This document shows, in pieces, positions 1 to 8,699 of a DNA stretch of 18,255 nt. The translations under genes were made by a program, and so were the position numbers. The stretch's first letter is position 1. Each line of letters begins with the position of its first letter. The notes below the pieces were generated by a model. It made no database searches. It was given only the letters and a program-made list of their open reading frames with translations, and had not been told where the DNA came from. Location of the stretch: NCBI GenBank assembly GCA_024220525.1, contig JAMYWO010000016.1:265430-283684 (forward strand), in the 5' to 3' direction. Origin of the DNA: Cochliopodium minus. Its lineage: Eukaryota; Discosea; Himatismenida; Cochliopodiidae.

Positions 1-265
1 GAGAGGATGAAGGAATTTTTCAATCCCAAACAAATTGATTTGATATTTTTATCATTCCACAACAAAATTGGTTTCTCAACAAATTTTATTTCCTTTCCAA
101 TTCCTAATTGACCTTTCGAATTATCACCAAATCCAAATAAATCTCCATTATCTTTTCAAAATATAAGATTATTTTGAAAGAGAAAGAAAAATGAAATAAA
201 TAAAATCATTTACAACAATAAATCAAAAGATGGTTTGAATAAAATCCATAGCTAATTCTTTTCAT
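1..265 (-). CDS. RCC1-repeat protein, 5' part only (left copy)
   Basis: Partial gene reading leftward out of the window. Exon 1 is 265-214, the intron 213-152 (GT..AG), and exon 2 is 151-1. The protein begins MKRISYGFYSNHLLIYC and continues with the RCC1-type core GDLFGFGDNSKGQLGIG, then KPILLWNDKNIKSICLG. The phrase G-D-L-F-x-F-G-D-N-x-x-G-Q-L-G-x-G is the signature of RCC1 beta-propeller blades. Such proteins serve as scaffolds or GEFs; RCC1 itself acts on Ran, but a single visible blade does not allow that assignment. The start ATG at 265 is the first in frame and is shared with a second copy at 18039-18255, supporting it. The two copies differ at 5 of 56 shared residues. The 3' part lies outside the window. 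Confidence 0.8.
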
Positions 266-887
266 TTTTTTTATTTTTTTTATACATTTTTATTCAAATT
301 TTTAATTTTCTTCAATGAACATTAATAGAAGGTATATGGGAAGTTTAAAGATAAACCTTATGAAAATTTCCAATATCAATTAAGGCCACTATCTTTCTTC
401 TAAACCATTTCAAAACATGCGCAACTGTTTGAATCAAAAGAAAAATTGTTATCTCAATAATACCAATATGTTGTAGTCCATCAATTAAGAAAACAACCAT
501 TTTAAACATTAGAAAAATAGAATATATAGGAAAAGTTGCGAACTGTTGGCCAGGAGAAGGGTGGCTAAAGTAAGCTAATAAAATAGGGAATGATTAGGAG
601 AATGGAGGGCGAATGATAGGGTGATGGACGGTAACACAATTTGGAGATGTGATATTTTTTTATAAAAATTTCTTAAATCTTGAGTTCTGTTTTTATTAGA
701 TCATTTCAAGTATTAAGCTTAAAATAATGATGATAACTGTAGAAATGAAACATTATCTTTATAATGAAGTCAAATGATTTTACAAAAATAAATTTTGTGT
801 AAGCTCATTTTGCCCAAGAATAAACTATCTTAATTAGAAAGAAAAATATTTTATTTTTTGTTTTAATTTCTTTCACAAAAAAAAAAA
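266..887. other. Non-coding stretch between RCC1 gene and tRNA; contains a G-rich island
   Basis: No supportable gene. The first ~150 bases next to the RCC1 start resemble the 5' flank of the right-hand RCC1 copy (17935-18038) in patches, so they are probably its duplicated promoter/leader. Positions 541-640 are about 44% G+C by hand count and purine-rich on the plus strand, clearly above the surroundings, with GGG runs but long spacers. A short hydrophobic open frame lies on the minus strand (500-345); it has no recognisable family and could be chance. Confidence 0.4.
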
Positions 888-888
888 A
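877..888 (-). terminator. RNA polymerase III terminator of tRNA-Val
   Basis: Twelve consecutive T on the minus strand directly abut the tRNA acceptor stem. T runs of four or more end Pol III transcription. Here the run leaves no trailer, and its first T is also the discriminator position. Confidence 0.85.
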
Positions 889-960
889 GTTTGTTGCGAG
901 TTTCGATCTCGCTACCTTCCGCGTGTGAAGCGGACGCTCTACCAATTGAGCTAAACAAAC
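888..960 (-). tRNA. tRNA-Val (anticodon CAC)
   Basis: Read on the minus strand the sequence folds as a complete cloverleaf: acceptor GTTTGTT paired with AACAAAC (7 of 7), D stem GCTC/GAGC, anticodon stem TCCGC/GCGGA with loop TTCACAC (anticodon CAC, reading GUG valine codons), a 5-nt variable loop, and T stem GCGAG/CTCGC. There is no intron. The internal Pol III promoter is visible: A box TAGCTCAATTG and B box GATCGAAAC both match the eukaryotic consensus. No CCA is encoded, as expected for a nuclear gene. The discriminator base is U, because the T run of the terminator begins directly after the acceptor stem. Confidence 0.95.
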
Positions 961-1142
961 AATCTTTTCTTTTTCTTTAATTAGAATTAAAATTTTCAAG
1001 ATTTTATTAAATTTTTTGTTGTGAAGTGATTATTTGATTTTTAATATGGGTGTTGGAAATCAAATCGAAGAATTGAATAAATCAAAGTATAAAACCACTT
1101 TTAAATCTTAAACATGAAGCAAAAAATTAAAAAAAAATTTAA

Positions 1143-2668
1143 ATGAATGGAAAAGAAATAGCAGGATTCGAAATTTTACCCAAAAATTTAAAAGTTCTCA
1201 TTTTTTCATTCTTCCTTAATCAACATTTAAGAGATCATTTGAACTCACAAATCAAAAATTCCTCCATCTTGAGATCTGTAAACAAAGAATGCAAAGAAAT
1301 ATTCGATAATAGCCATGTAATATAATAAAAATCACCTATCAATCTAATTTATTATATTTATTTCTTTAAAGTATTTCAAAGAGATCAGAATGGAAAGAGA
1401 AAGAGAATCTATAAACAAGTAAAATAATCCCTTTGTATCATAATTTAATTTTTTTTCCTTATTTTTTTTTTTTTATACTGTATTAATTTCTCATCACTTC
1501 AAAAATTGATCATTTCAAGAATTATGGATTTAAAATTAAATCACAATATCTTTATAATACATAATACATTCAATGAGTTAATTTTCCAAAAATTTTTTAT
1601 GAGGTTTACAATTATGATAAAAAATAATTTCTATTTTGTTTTAAATACGATGTGATTCTTTGTCATGACAATATAATAGCAAAGACCTAATGGGTTAACT
1701 ACCACTTTGAATAAAGTCTTTTTTTTAATTAAATAGTTTCAAAAAAAAAAAAAAAAAAAATTTCAAATAACATTTTTTCTTCATTAAAAAAGAAAAAATT
1801 ATGAACACAAATTTCGAATTCTGTTGTTGGGAGATTTTAATGTTGGTAAAATAAAAATCATTTATTTTTTTTTGAAATTAAATTGATTAAAAATTGAAGG
1901 AAAATCATTGATGATACAAAATTTCACTAAAAAAGAAGAGGCGGAAATTTATGATTTCTACCAGAGAAACGTTTCAGTAGAAAATCACGTTTTGTGTTTG
2001 GAAATATTCGATCACATCAACCAAGAAAGGCCTCATACTTATACTTCCGCTGGTATTAATTTCAATTTTTTTAAAAACAAAAAAAAAAACTTTGAAAAAT
2101 AGCTTATAGGGGTGTTAGAGGATTCATGGTTGTTTATGATATTACCAACAAACGTAAGAAAAAAATTAGAAAAAAAAAATTAAAAATATAAAAAAAAATT
2201 TTATAAAAATTTAAAAAAATGTTTCTCAAATAAAAATGAAAAAATAAACAAATAAATAAATATAAAGCAAAAAATAAAAAATAAAAATAAAATAAAAAAT
2301 TTGAAATAAAAAATAAAAAATAAAAAATAAAAAATAAAACAAAATTAGAATCATTCGAAAACCTTGAAAGATGGTTGAAAGAGATAGAGAGATTCACAAC
2401 AAGAAACGATTTGCCCATTTTATGCGTAGGCAACAAAGTAGACTTAAAAGAAAATAGGGAGACAGAAAAGCACCATGTTCAACAGTTTTGCGAGAAAAAT
2501 AAACTTGAATATTGCGAAATTTCCGCGAAATTTAAAACTAATCTTTATGAGTCTTTTGAGTTGTTGGCTTCTTTCATTTTTCTTCAGTTAGAGAATGATA
2601 GGAAAGAGCAGCTGTTCAAATTTGGTGGGAAAAATATTTCTAAGAAAAATTCTTGTGTTGTTTCTTGA
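1143..2668 (+). CDS. F-box-like N-terminus joined to a degenerate Ras/Rab-family GTPase with CaaX tail
   Basis: Model: exons 1143-1316, 1372-1418, 1793-1845, 1900-2052, 2103-2153 and 2349-2668, giving 265 aa with all phases matching. Residues 10-62 look F-box-like (LPKNLKVLIFSFFL, then LRSVNKECKEIF and HYFKEI). Residues 80-220 are a small GTPase: P-loop GDFNVGKS (87-94), switch-II region DHINQE (129-134), AYRGVRG, VVYDIT, G4 NKVDL (188-192) and G5 ISAK (217-220). The C-terminus CVVS is a CaaX box, predicting prenylation and membrane attachment. Oddities: the invariant glycine of G3 (DxxG) is N, and no switch-I threonine is recognisable. The GTPase part has no convincing ATG of its own; joining it to the F-box exons through a 374-nt intron (1419-1792) gives K-K-N-Y-E-H-K-F-R-I-L-L-L-G in phase. 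Alternative: two genes, with the F-box-like gene ending at TAA 1422 (74 aa). The GTPase is sure, the join moderate. Confidence 0.65.
2154..2348 (+). repeat. A-rich simple repeat filling the last intron of the GTPase gene
   Basis: The intron consists almost wholly of A runs interrupted by single T, becoming an irregular (AAAAAT)n tract towards its 3' end (about 2267-2340). Similar low-complexity A or T tracts fill most introns here. They explain several spurious open frames on the opposite strand. Confidence 0.7.
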
Positions 2669-2688
2669 GGAAGAAAAAAAAATGAATA

Positions 2689-2744
2689 TAAATTAATTTA
2701 TTTATTAAAAAAATTGAATTTAAATTAATTTATTTATTAAAAAA
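2689..2744. repeat. Short direct repeat in the convergent 3' region
   Basis: A 24-bp AT-only unit at 2689-2712 recurs at 2721-2744 (offset 32). It lies in the 112-bp gap between the stop codons of the convergent GTPase and Sel1 genes, so it belongs to both 3' ends. AT-rich composition makes some chance repetition likely. Confidence 0.5.
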
Positions 2745-2780
2745 TTTATAATTTTTGGATATTAATTTATTGTTTCAGTT

Positions 2781-5700
2781 TCATTTTTTTCTTTTCAATT
2801 TTTTCAAGTTTTCTATTGCGTTATGGTTTCCTAGGTGGATAGCCCTTTGATAAAGTTCAGTTGCTTTTTCCAGGTTCTTTTCTGTTCCTTCTTCACCATA
2901 ATGATAACAAAGTGCCAAACTATTTTCAAAAAAATAAATAAACAAAAATAAAAATAATAAATTAAAAAATAATTAAACAAGATAAATAAAAAAATAAAAA
3001 AATTTAAAGAACCTATTCATTGCAGAAGAATTCCCAAGATCAATGGCCCTTTCATATAACATTATTGCTAATTTTTCAAAAACAATTTTTTTATTTTTTT
3101 AATTATTTGAATATTTATTAAATACCTTTTTCTATGTTCTTTGGTATCCCTTCTTCTTCGTCCCCCTTTTTGTAAATGAGACCAAGACAAAACATTGCAC
3201 TTGAATTTTCAACCTTTACAGCTCTTTCCAAAAGTTCAATTGCTAAAATAAATAAATAAAATGTAAAAAAAAAAATTCAAAAAAATTAAATAAATAAATA
3301 AAATGTAAAAAATTAAAATAAAAAGTGTAAAAATAATTTTATATAATTTTCTTTTACCTTTTTTCACGTTTTTTAAAATTCCTTCATCTCCATTCTTATA
3401 GATCAATGCTAAATGATACCTAAAAAGAATTAAATTGTTTTTTTTTATGAATAGATAGGGGAGTTAATTACATGGCGTTGGAATTTCCATGATCGATCGC
3501 CCTTTCGTATAACAAAATGGCTTCCTTTATGTTTTTTTGAATATTGTTTTCTCCATAGTGATAAATCAGACCCAAATTGTTCATAGAACGAGCGTCTCCT
3601 GGTAATATTGATATTTTTAAGATTTTTTAAAAAAATTTTCAAAAATATTTTTAATTTTTAAATATTTTTAAGATTTTTTTTTAAAACACACTGAATATTT
3701 TTATTTTAATTTTAATTGTTATTTTTTTTAATTTATTTACCCAAAGCTATCGCCTTTTTGTACAAATAAATAGCTTTTTCTAAATTCTTATGAACTCCCT
3801 CTTTTCCATAATAATGAATCAAAGCCAAGTGATACCTTATTTTAATTCATTATTCGTTAATATTTTTTTTTCATTTTTTTTTCATTATTTATTTAATTTT
3901 TTTATTCAAAATTTTTAATTTTATTTATTTTTTTTAATTCATTCTTCGTTAATTATTTTTTTAATTTTTTAATTATTTTTTTCAATATTTTTTTCATTAT
4001 TTATTTAATTATTAATTAATTTTATTAATTTTTTACATAGCACTAGAGTCACCTAGTTGTGTTGCTCTCTCATAGAGTTCTATTGCTTTCACTATGTTCT
4101 TATTGACTCCTTCCTCCCCCTTTTCGTAAATGAGAGCCAAACTGTACATTGCACCTAATAAATTTAAAAATCAAAAATTTAAAAAAAATAAAAAATAAAA
4201 ATAAAAAAAATACAAAAAAAAAATGATTATAAATAAGAAAAAAACAAAAAATTTTTAAAAAATAAAAAATAAAATAAAAAAATAATAAATGAACAAAAAA
4301 TAATAAAAGTTAATTAGAAAAATTAGATTGAAAATATTTTTACCAGAATGACCATATCTAATCGCCTTTTTAAAAAACCTCATTGCTCTAGGAACACTTT
4401 TTGGTAGAAAATCTAGAAAAAGAAATTGATAAATATTTTTTAAATTTTATTTTCAAATTTATTTTAATTTATTATCTCATTTATTTATTTTTTATTAATA
4501 TATTTTTGAATTTTTTTATTTTTTAAAAATTTTTTTTTTTTGAATTTATTTTTTTTGTCACCTTCTCCTCTTTTGTATATTGATCCCAAATGATACATTG
4601 AATTGGAGTTTCCTAGCTGGACTGCCTTCTCATAAAGAGGGACTGCTTTCTGAAGATTTTTTGGAACTCCTTCGTCTCCATGGTGATAAATGTAAGCCTT
4701 TAAAAAAAAGTGAAATTATTAAGAAGTATAAAGTAAAAATAAATCAAAATAATTAGTTTATAATAAAAATAAAAAAATAAAAATAAAAAACAAAACAATG
4801 ACAATAACAATAGTTGATAAAAATAAATTCAAAAAATTAAAAAAAAAATGAAATAAAAAATAAAAAAATATTAAAATTAATGATATCAACAAAATTAAAA
4901 AATGTGAAATCTAAAAAAAATTAAATTAAGAAAAAAAAGTAAAATATGGTTAAAAAATTAATTTAAGAATAAAAATAAAAAAAGAAAAAATATCACAAAA
5001 ATAACAAAAAAAATTGTAAAAAAATCAATTTTTTACTAAGTTATTCATTGCACTAGAACAACCCATTTCAATTGCCTTTTCATAATGAAAAATGGCTTTT
5101 GGGGTGTCTTTGGGAACACCCTCACCATTATCATAAATTCTCCCGAGCAACAACACCGCACAAACTGTGTCTTTATGCTCTAATTTCTTATCATTTTCGT
5201 AAACTTTACTAAATATTTTTTCAGCTAAAATTATTTAATTTTAATCTTGATTTAAATGATTTTAGTTTTTTTATTAATTTAATTTTTATTTTTATTTTTT
5301 ATTTTTATTTTTATTTTTATTTTTATTTTTAGTTTTTATTTATTTTTATTTTTATTTTAATTTTTATTTTTTATTTATTTTAAATTTTTAATCTGAAAAA
5401 AGATTTTTTTATTTTATTTTTATTTATTTTTATTTTTATTTTTAAATTTTTATTTTAAAAATTTGAATATTTACATTTAGAAGGATCTTTTTCGTAATGA
5501 CCCCAACCAAAGTAATGGAGAACTCCCGCAGCGAGGACACCACCATGCTCGTGGGAGGAGATCGTTAATAACTCCGCCTTCTTTTCGTTCTTTTCGCATT
5601 GGTTTCCGAAATAGTAGTCTAATGCCATCACTATCTCTTTTTCTGATTTTCTCTTTCTCCTTTTTTCTTTTAAATAAAATTATAAATTAATCTAAATTAA

Positions 5701-7199
5701 TAAAAATAATAAAAAGAAAATTAAGAAAATAAATTTAAAAAAATTAAAAAAATAAATTTAAAAAAATAAAAAATAAAAGAAAAAGAAAAATTTCAAAAAA
5801 AAAACAAAATTTTTATTAAATAATATAGAAAAAGTCTAATAGAAAAAGTACATAAAAAAAAAATAAGAAAAATTAATGATAAAAAGAACAATAAATTTTA
5901 AATAATTTTAAAAATAAAAGAAAAAAAGAAAAATATCATCAAGAAAATTTTTTAAAAATTACCAAATTGAAATTCCTTTTTTATTTTGTATGTAAAAAAT
6001 AAAAAAGTAAAAAAAAAAAAAAGAAATAAATAGTTTTACGATGGACTTGGTGAGCACAGACAACTTCTCTTCGATCATTTCATATTGCATTGAAGATGAT
6101 CCACCACAAGATCCCCCAAGATTGGTGTTGTTTGATAAATCTATCAGAAATTTGCTTTGTGATTCTAATTTGTCTTCAAGAGAATCAATTCTGAATATCA
6201 AAAAAAAAAAATTAAAAAAAAAATTAATTAAAAATAATTGAAAAAATAATTGAAAAAATAAAAATAAAAATAAATTTATAAAAATTTTAAAAAGAGTAAA
6301 AATAAAAAAAATATATATTTTTACAAAAATAATAAATAAAATAAAACAAATAAAATAAATGAAAGAAAAAGAAAAAAATCTATAAAATTAAAATTTTGGA
6401 ATGAATAAAATAATTAATAAAAATAAAAAAAATTTTGAAAATAAATAAAAATGTAAATAAAATAAGAAATAAAATTAAAAATAAAATAAATAAATAAAAT
6501 TTGAACCTATCTAAATATTTCAACTCAAACTCATTGTTATGTGAAGAAATCTGCTTAACTTTCAAAATGAGCTTCTCACAGAGCCTTTCAAGGCTTTTAA
6601 TCTTTTCAGAGTTATCCATTTTCTCTTTGAGCTCGTTCAGCTCCTTTTCGAGGATGAAGATCTTTTCTTCTTCTTCCACCAACAACTCCACTTTTATCTT
6701 TCCGAACAGCTGCTCCATCTGTTCATCTGTGCATTCTATTGTTAGGACGTTTGAAGGTGTTTCATCAAACTTGGCTCTTTTAAAAATAATAAATAAATCA
6801 ATTATAAAATTTATATTTCAAAAATAATTTCAATGAAATTTAAAATTGAATTTATAAAGAGAATAATTGATAATTGATATATCACTTTCTAATTCAATAT
6901 TGAATATATCCATTCAGTTTTTCGCCCAAATTATTCCATGGAAAAAAAAAAAAATTCAGTTACTTACTATTTGTCCCTTTAAACAAAGATCTAAGTATTA
7001 TCTTCAATTGATCCCATTGTGTTATATGCTTCAATGTGGTTATTTTCTTCCTAAAATCTCCCTCAGTGATTATATTCTTCCAATATATCGTCTTTGATGT
7101 CTCCATTTTCTTATATGTTGCTTCTATGATTATTTCTTCCTCATATTCTTTAAATGAATATTTTAATTCATTGAAGCAAGTCTCCAGTATATGTTCCAT
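2781..7199 (-). CDS. Sel1-repeat protein with novel N-terminal head and coiled coil
   Basis: Fifteen exons on the minus strand: 7199-6968, 6774-6507, 6190-6040, 5975-5963, 5666-5475, 5224-5037, 4697-4562, 4412-4344, 4154-4037, 3835-3741, 3598-3472, 3419-3358, 3242-3126, 3067-3013, 2919-2781. They total 1962 nt in phase, a 653-aa protein. Residues 1-110 form a head I do not recognise; about 115-215 are heptad-rich (VEEEEKIFILEKELNELKEK), a predicted coiled coil with a Gly/Ser break near 190-200; 223-232 are basic. From about 258 to the end come ten Sel1-like repeats of ~37 residues, e.g. SSAMYHLALIHYYGKEGVHK then NLEKAIYLYKKAIALG. Sel1 repeats are alpha/alpha solenoids used as scaffolds in protein complexes; SEL1L/Hrd3 is one example, but no ERAD role is implied, since signal peptide and membrane segment are absent. 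Most introns are GTAA..AG, a few donors are GTTC or GTGA. The start is the first ATG, 451 bp from a divergent gene. Confidence 0.88.
5279..5460. repeat. T-rich (TTTTTA)n-like tract in a Sel1-gene intron
   Basis: Irregular repeats of T4-6 followed by A run across most of the intron 5225-5474. No coding signal or structure is seen. This is one of several such tracts (others near 2267-2340, 4741-5030, 15060-15185 in introns). Confidence 0.6.
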
Positions 7200-7650
7200 C
7201 CTTTTTATTTTTTTATTATTAAATTTTTTGATTCTTTTAAATTCACTTTTTAATTTTTATTTGAAAAAGAAATTGAAACATATTCTTTATTATACGTTTG
7301 TTTCTGGGGTATATTTATTTTGTATTTAATAGTGAAATTCTTACAAAAAGCAAATAAATTTAAAAACTTTTTTTTCACTCTTTTTTACTTTTCCTTTAAC
7401 ATTCCTAAACAAAGATTTTAAATCAATCATTAAGATAAAGAAAGAAATCTCAAAAACTCAATATAATTAAAGAATATAAAAAATCAAATCATTAATCAAA
7501 TCATTTTAAATCAAAACATAATTTAAAAAATGCTGTTATTTTCAAAATGAAAAAAATATATTTAACAATATTTTCATTCTTAAAAATTTTACATAAATTT
7601 AAAAAAAAAAATAAAAAAAAACTAGTTGATATCCTTTTCTTAAACAATTC
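7200..7650. other. Divergent intergenic region between Sel1 and ubiquitin-like genes
   Basis: 451 bp separate two ATGs facing apart, so the promoters of both genes should lie here. It is AT-rich with TATA-like stretches, but I cannot assign a specific element. The open frames crossing it start within the Sel1 exon on the opposite strand and are shadows. Confidence 0.4.
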
Positions 7651-8588
7651 ATGAGTTCAAAAAGAAAACCGAATCCAGAAAAAACAGTCACAGATGTAAT
7701 GAAAGGATTAAGGATCTATTCAATTTAAAAGAATTTTAATTTTAATTTTTACTATTTTCTACATTTGTTTTGTTTTTTTAAAAAGGGAGATGATCTTGAT
7801 AAATTGAGGGTGATCCTTAACAGTATGAATTCGATTCAGGATATCAACAACAAGAAGATGATCTACAAGAGGATCTACAAGGAGATAAAGAAGAGCGATC
7901 TGATAAAAAAGCTGAATAAAAAAAATAATTTAAAGAAAGCAAAAAATGAAGAGGAGATATATTCCACGAGGATAAATATGAACACAATGCATCAAAATAA
8001 CATTATTAATCAAGGGGGAATGGATTTGAATGATAGCTTGAGAAATCAAACATCGAATGAATCATTAGAAAACAAATGTGAAGAGAATATTTTACAAGAA
8101 AATGAAAATTTTAAAAATGAATTTATTAATTGTAATGATAACATCTCCTCCATTAATTCCCCCAACCAAATAACCACTAATTTGCCTACACTCTTCCCAA
8201 ATACCAATACTGGAATGGGAAACACAAAAGACACAAACACAAAGTTGAAGTATGATATCATTGTCATCAACATTGACGCAAAAAATGGATGTTTGATGAA
8301 AATGAAAGTGAAAACAACAGTTAAAATCTCAACAATCAAAGGTAAAAAAAATTTTTAATTTCATTTTCTTAATTTTTTTAATTTTTATTTTTATATTATT
8401 TATATATTTATTTTTTTATAATAAAAATTAAAGAAACTGTTGCAAAATCTCTTCGAATTGATCCAAAGTTGATCCACGCTTTGTGCGACAAGGAGGGACA
8501 CAGGCTTGAGCCCAACTTCACGATTTCTCAGTGTGAAATAAGAGATGGAGAAGAAATCAAAGTACATTATGGACAGTTAGAGAATTAA
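7651..8588 (+). CDS. Protein with C-terminal ubiquitin-like (SUMO/Rad60-SLD-like) domain
   Basis: Three exons, 7651-7695, 7786-8341 and 8434-8588, with introns GTAATG..AAAAAG and GTAAAA..TAAAG, give 251 aa. The first ~60 residues are basic and helical-looking and not recognised. Residues ~70-165 are low-complexity and Asn-rich (HQNNIINQGG, NTNTGMGNTKDTNTKL), probably disordered. The last ~84 residues have a ubiquitin-like pattern: YDIIVINIDAKNG, MKVKTTVKISTIKETVAKSL, then CDKEGHRLEPNFTISQCEI and DGEEIKVH. The order strand-turn-strand, helix with K-E-x-V-A, a 'G-x-x-L' turn and a terminal D-G-x-x-I-x-V strand is typical of SUMO-like and other ubiquitin-like folds. The chain ends GQLEN without diglycine, so it should be an internal binding domain and not a conjugated tag. 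Start chosen as the only ATG whose exon joins in phase. It ends 111 bp from the convergent FG gene. Confidence 0.75.
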
Positions 8589-8699
8589 AGAATAAAAATT
8601 TAAAAAAAAAAAAAATAATTAAAAAATTTTTTTTAAAATTAAATAAATTATTTATTGTATTATTTTTTTCATTTTTTTTATTCCTATATTTTACAAAAA

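Noticed and set aside
345-500. Hydrophobic 51-codon minus-strand frame, open further to about 580 without an ATG
   Set aside because: Part overlaps the flank shared with the right RCC1 copy, where the frame is not kept, no family is recognisable, and chance frames of this size are expected in the window.
541-640. G-quadruplex from GGG runs
   Set aside because: Runs are separated by about 9-25 bases, longer than usual loops; kept only as a compositional anomaly.
1045-1110. Small frame MGVGNQIEELNKSK.. before the F-box start
   Set aside because: 21 codons ending in TAA; at most an upstream ORF in the leader, no support for a product.
6041-6241. Plus-strand frames opposite Sel1-gene exons (also 6501-6827, 7036-7329)
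   Set aside because: They lie over minus-strand exons whose phases and coiled-coil sequence are consistent; Ser/Phe-rich translations are shadows.
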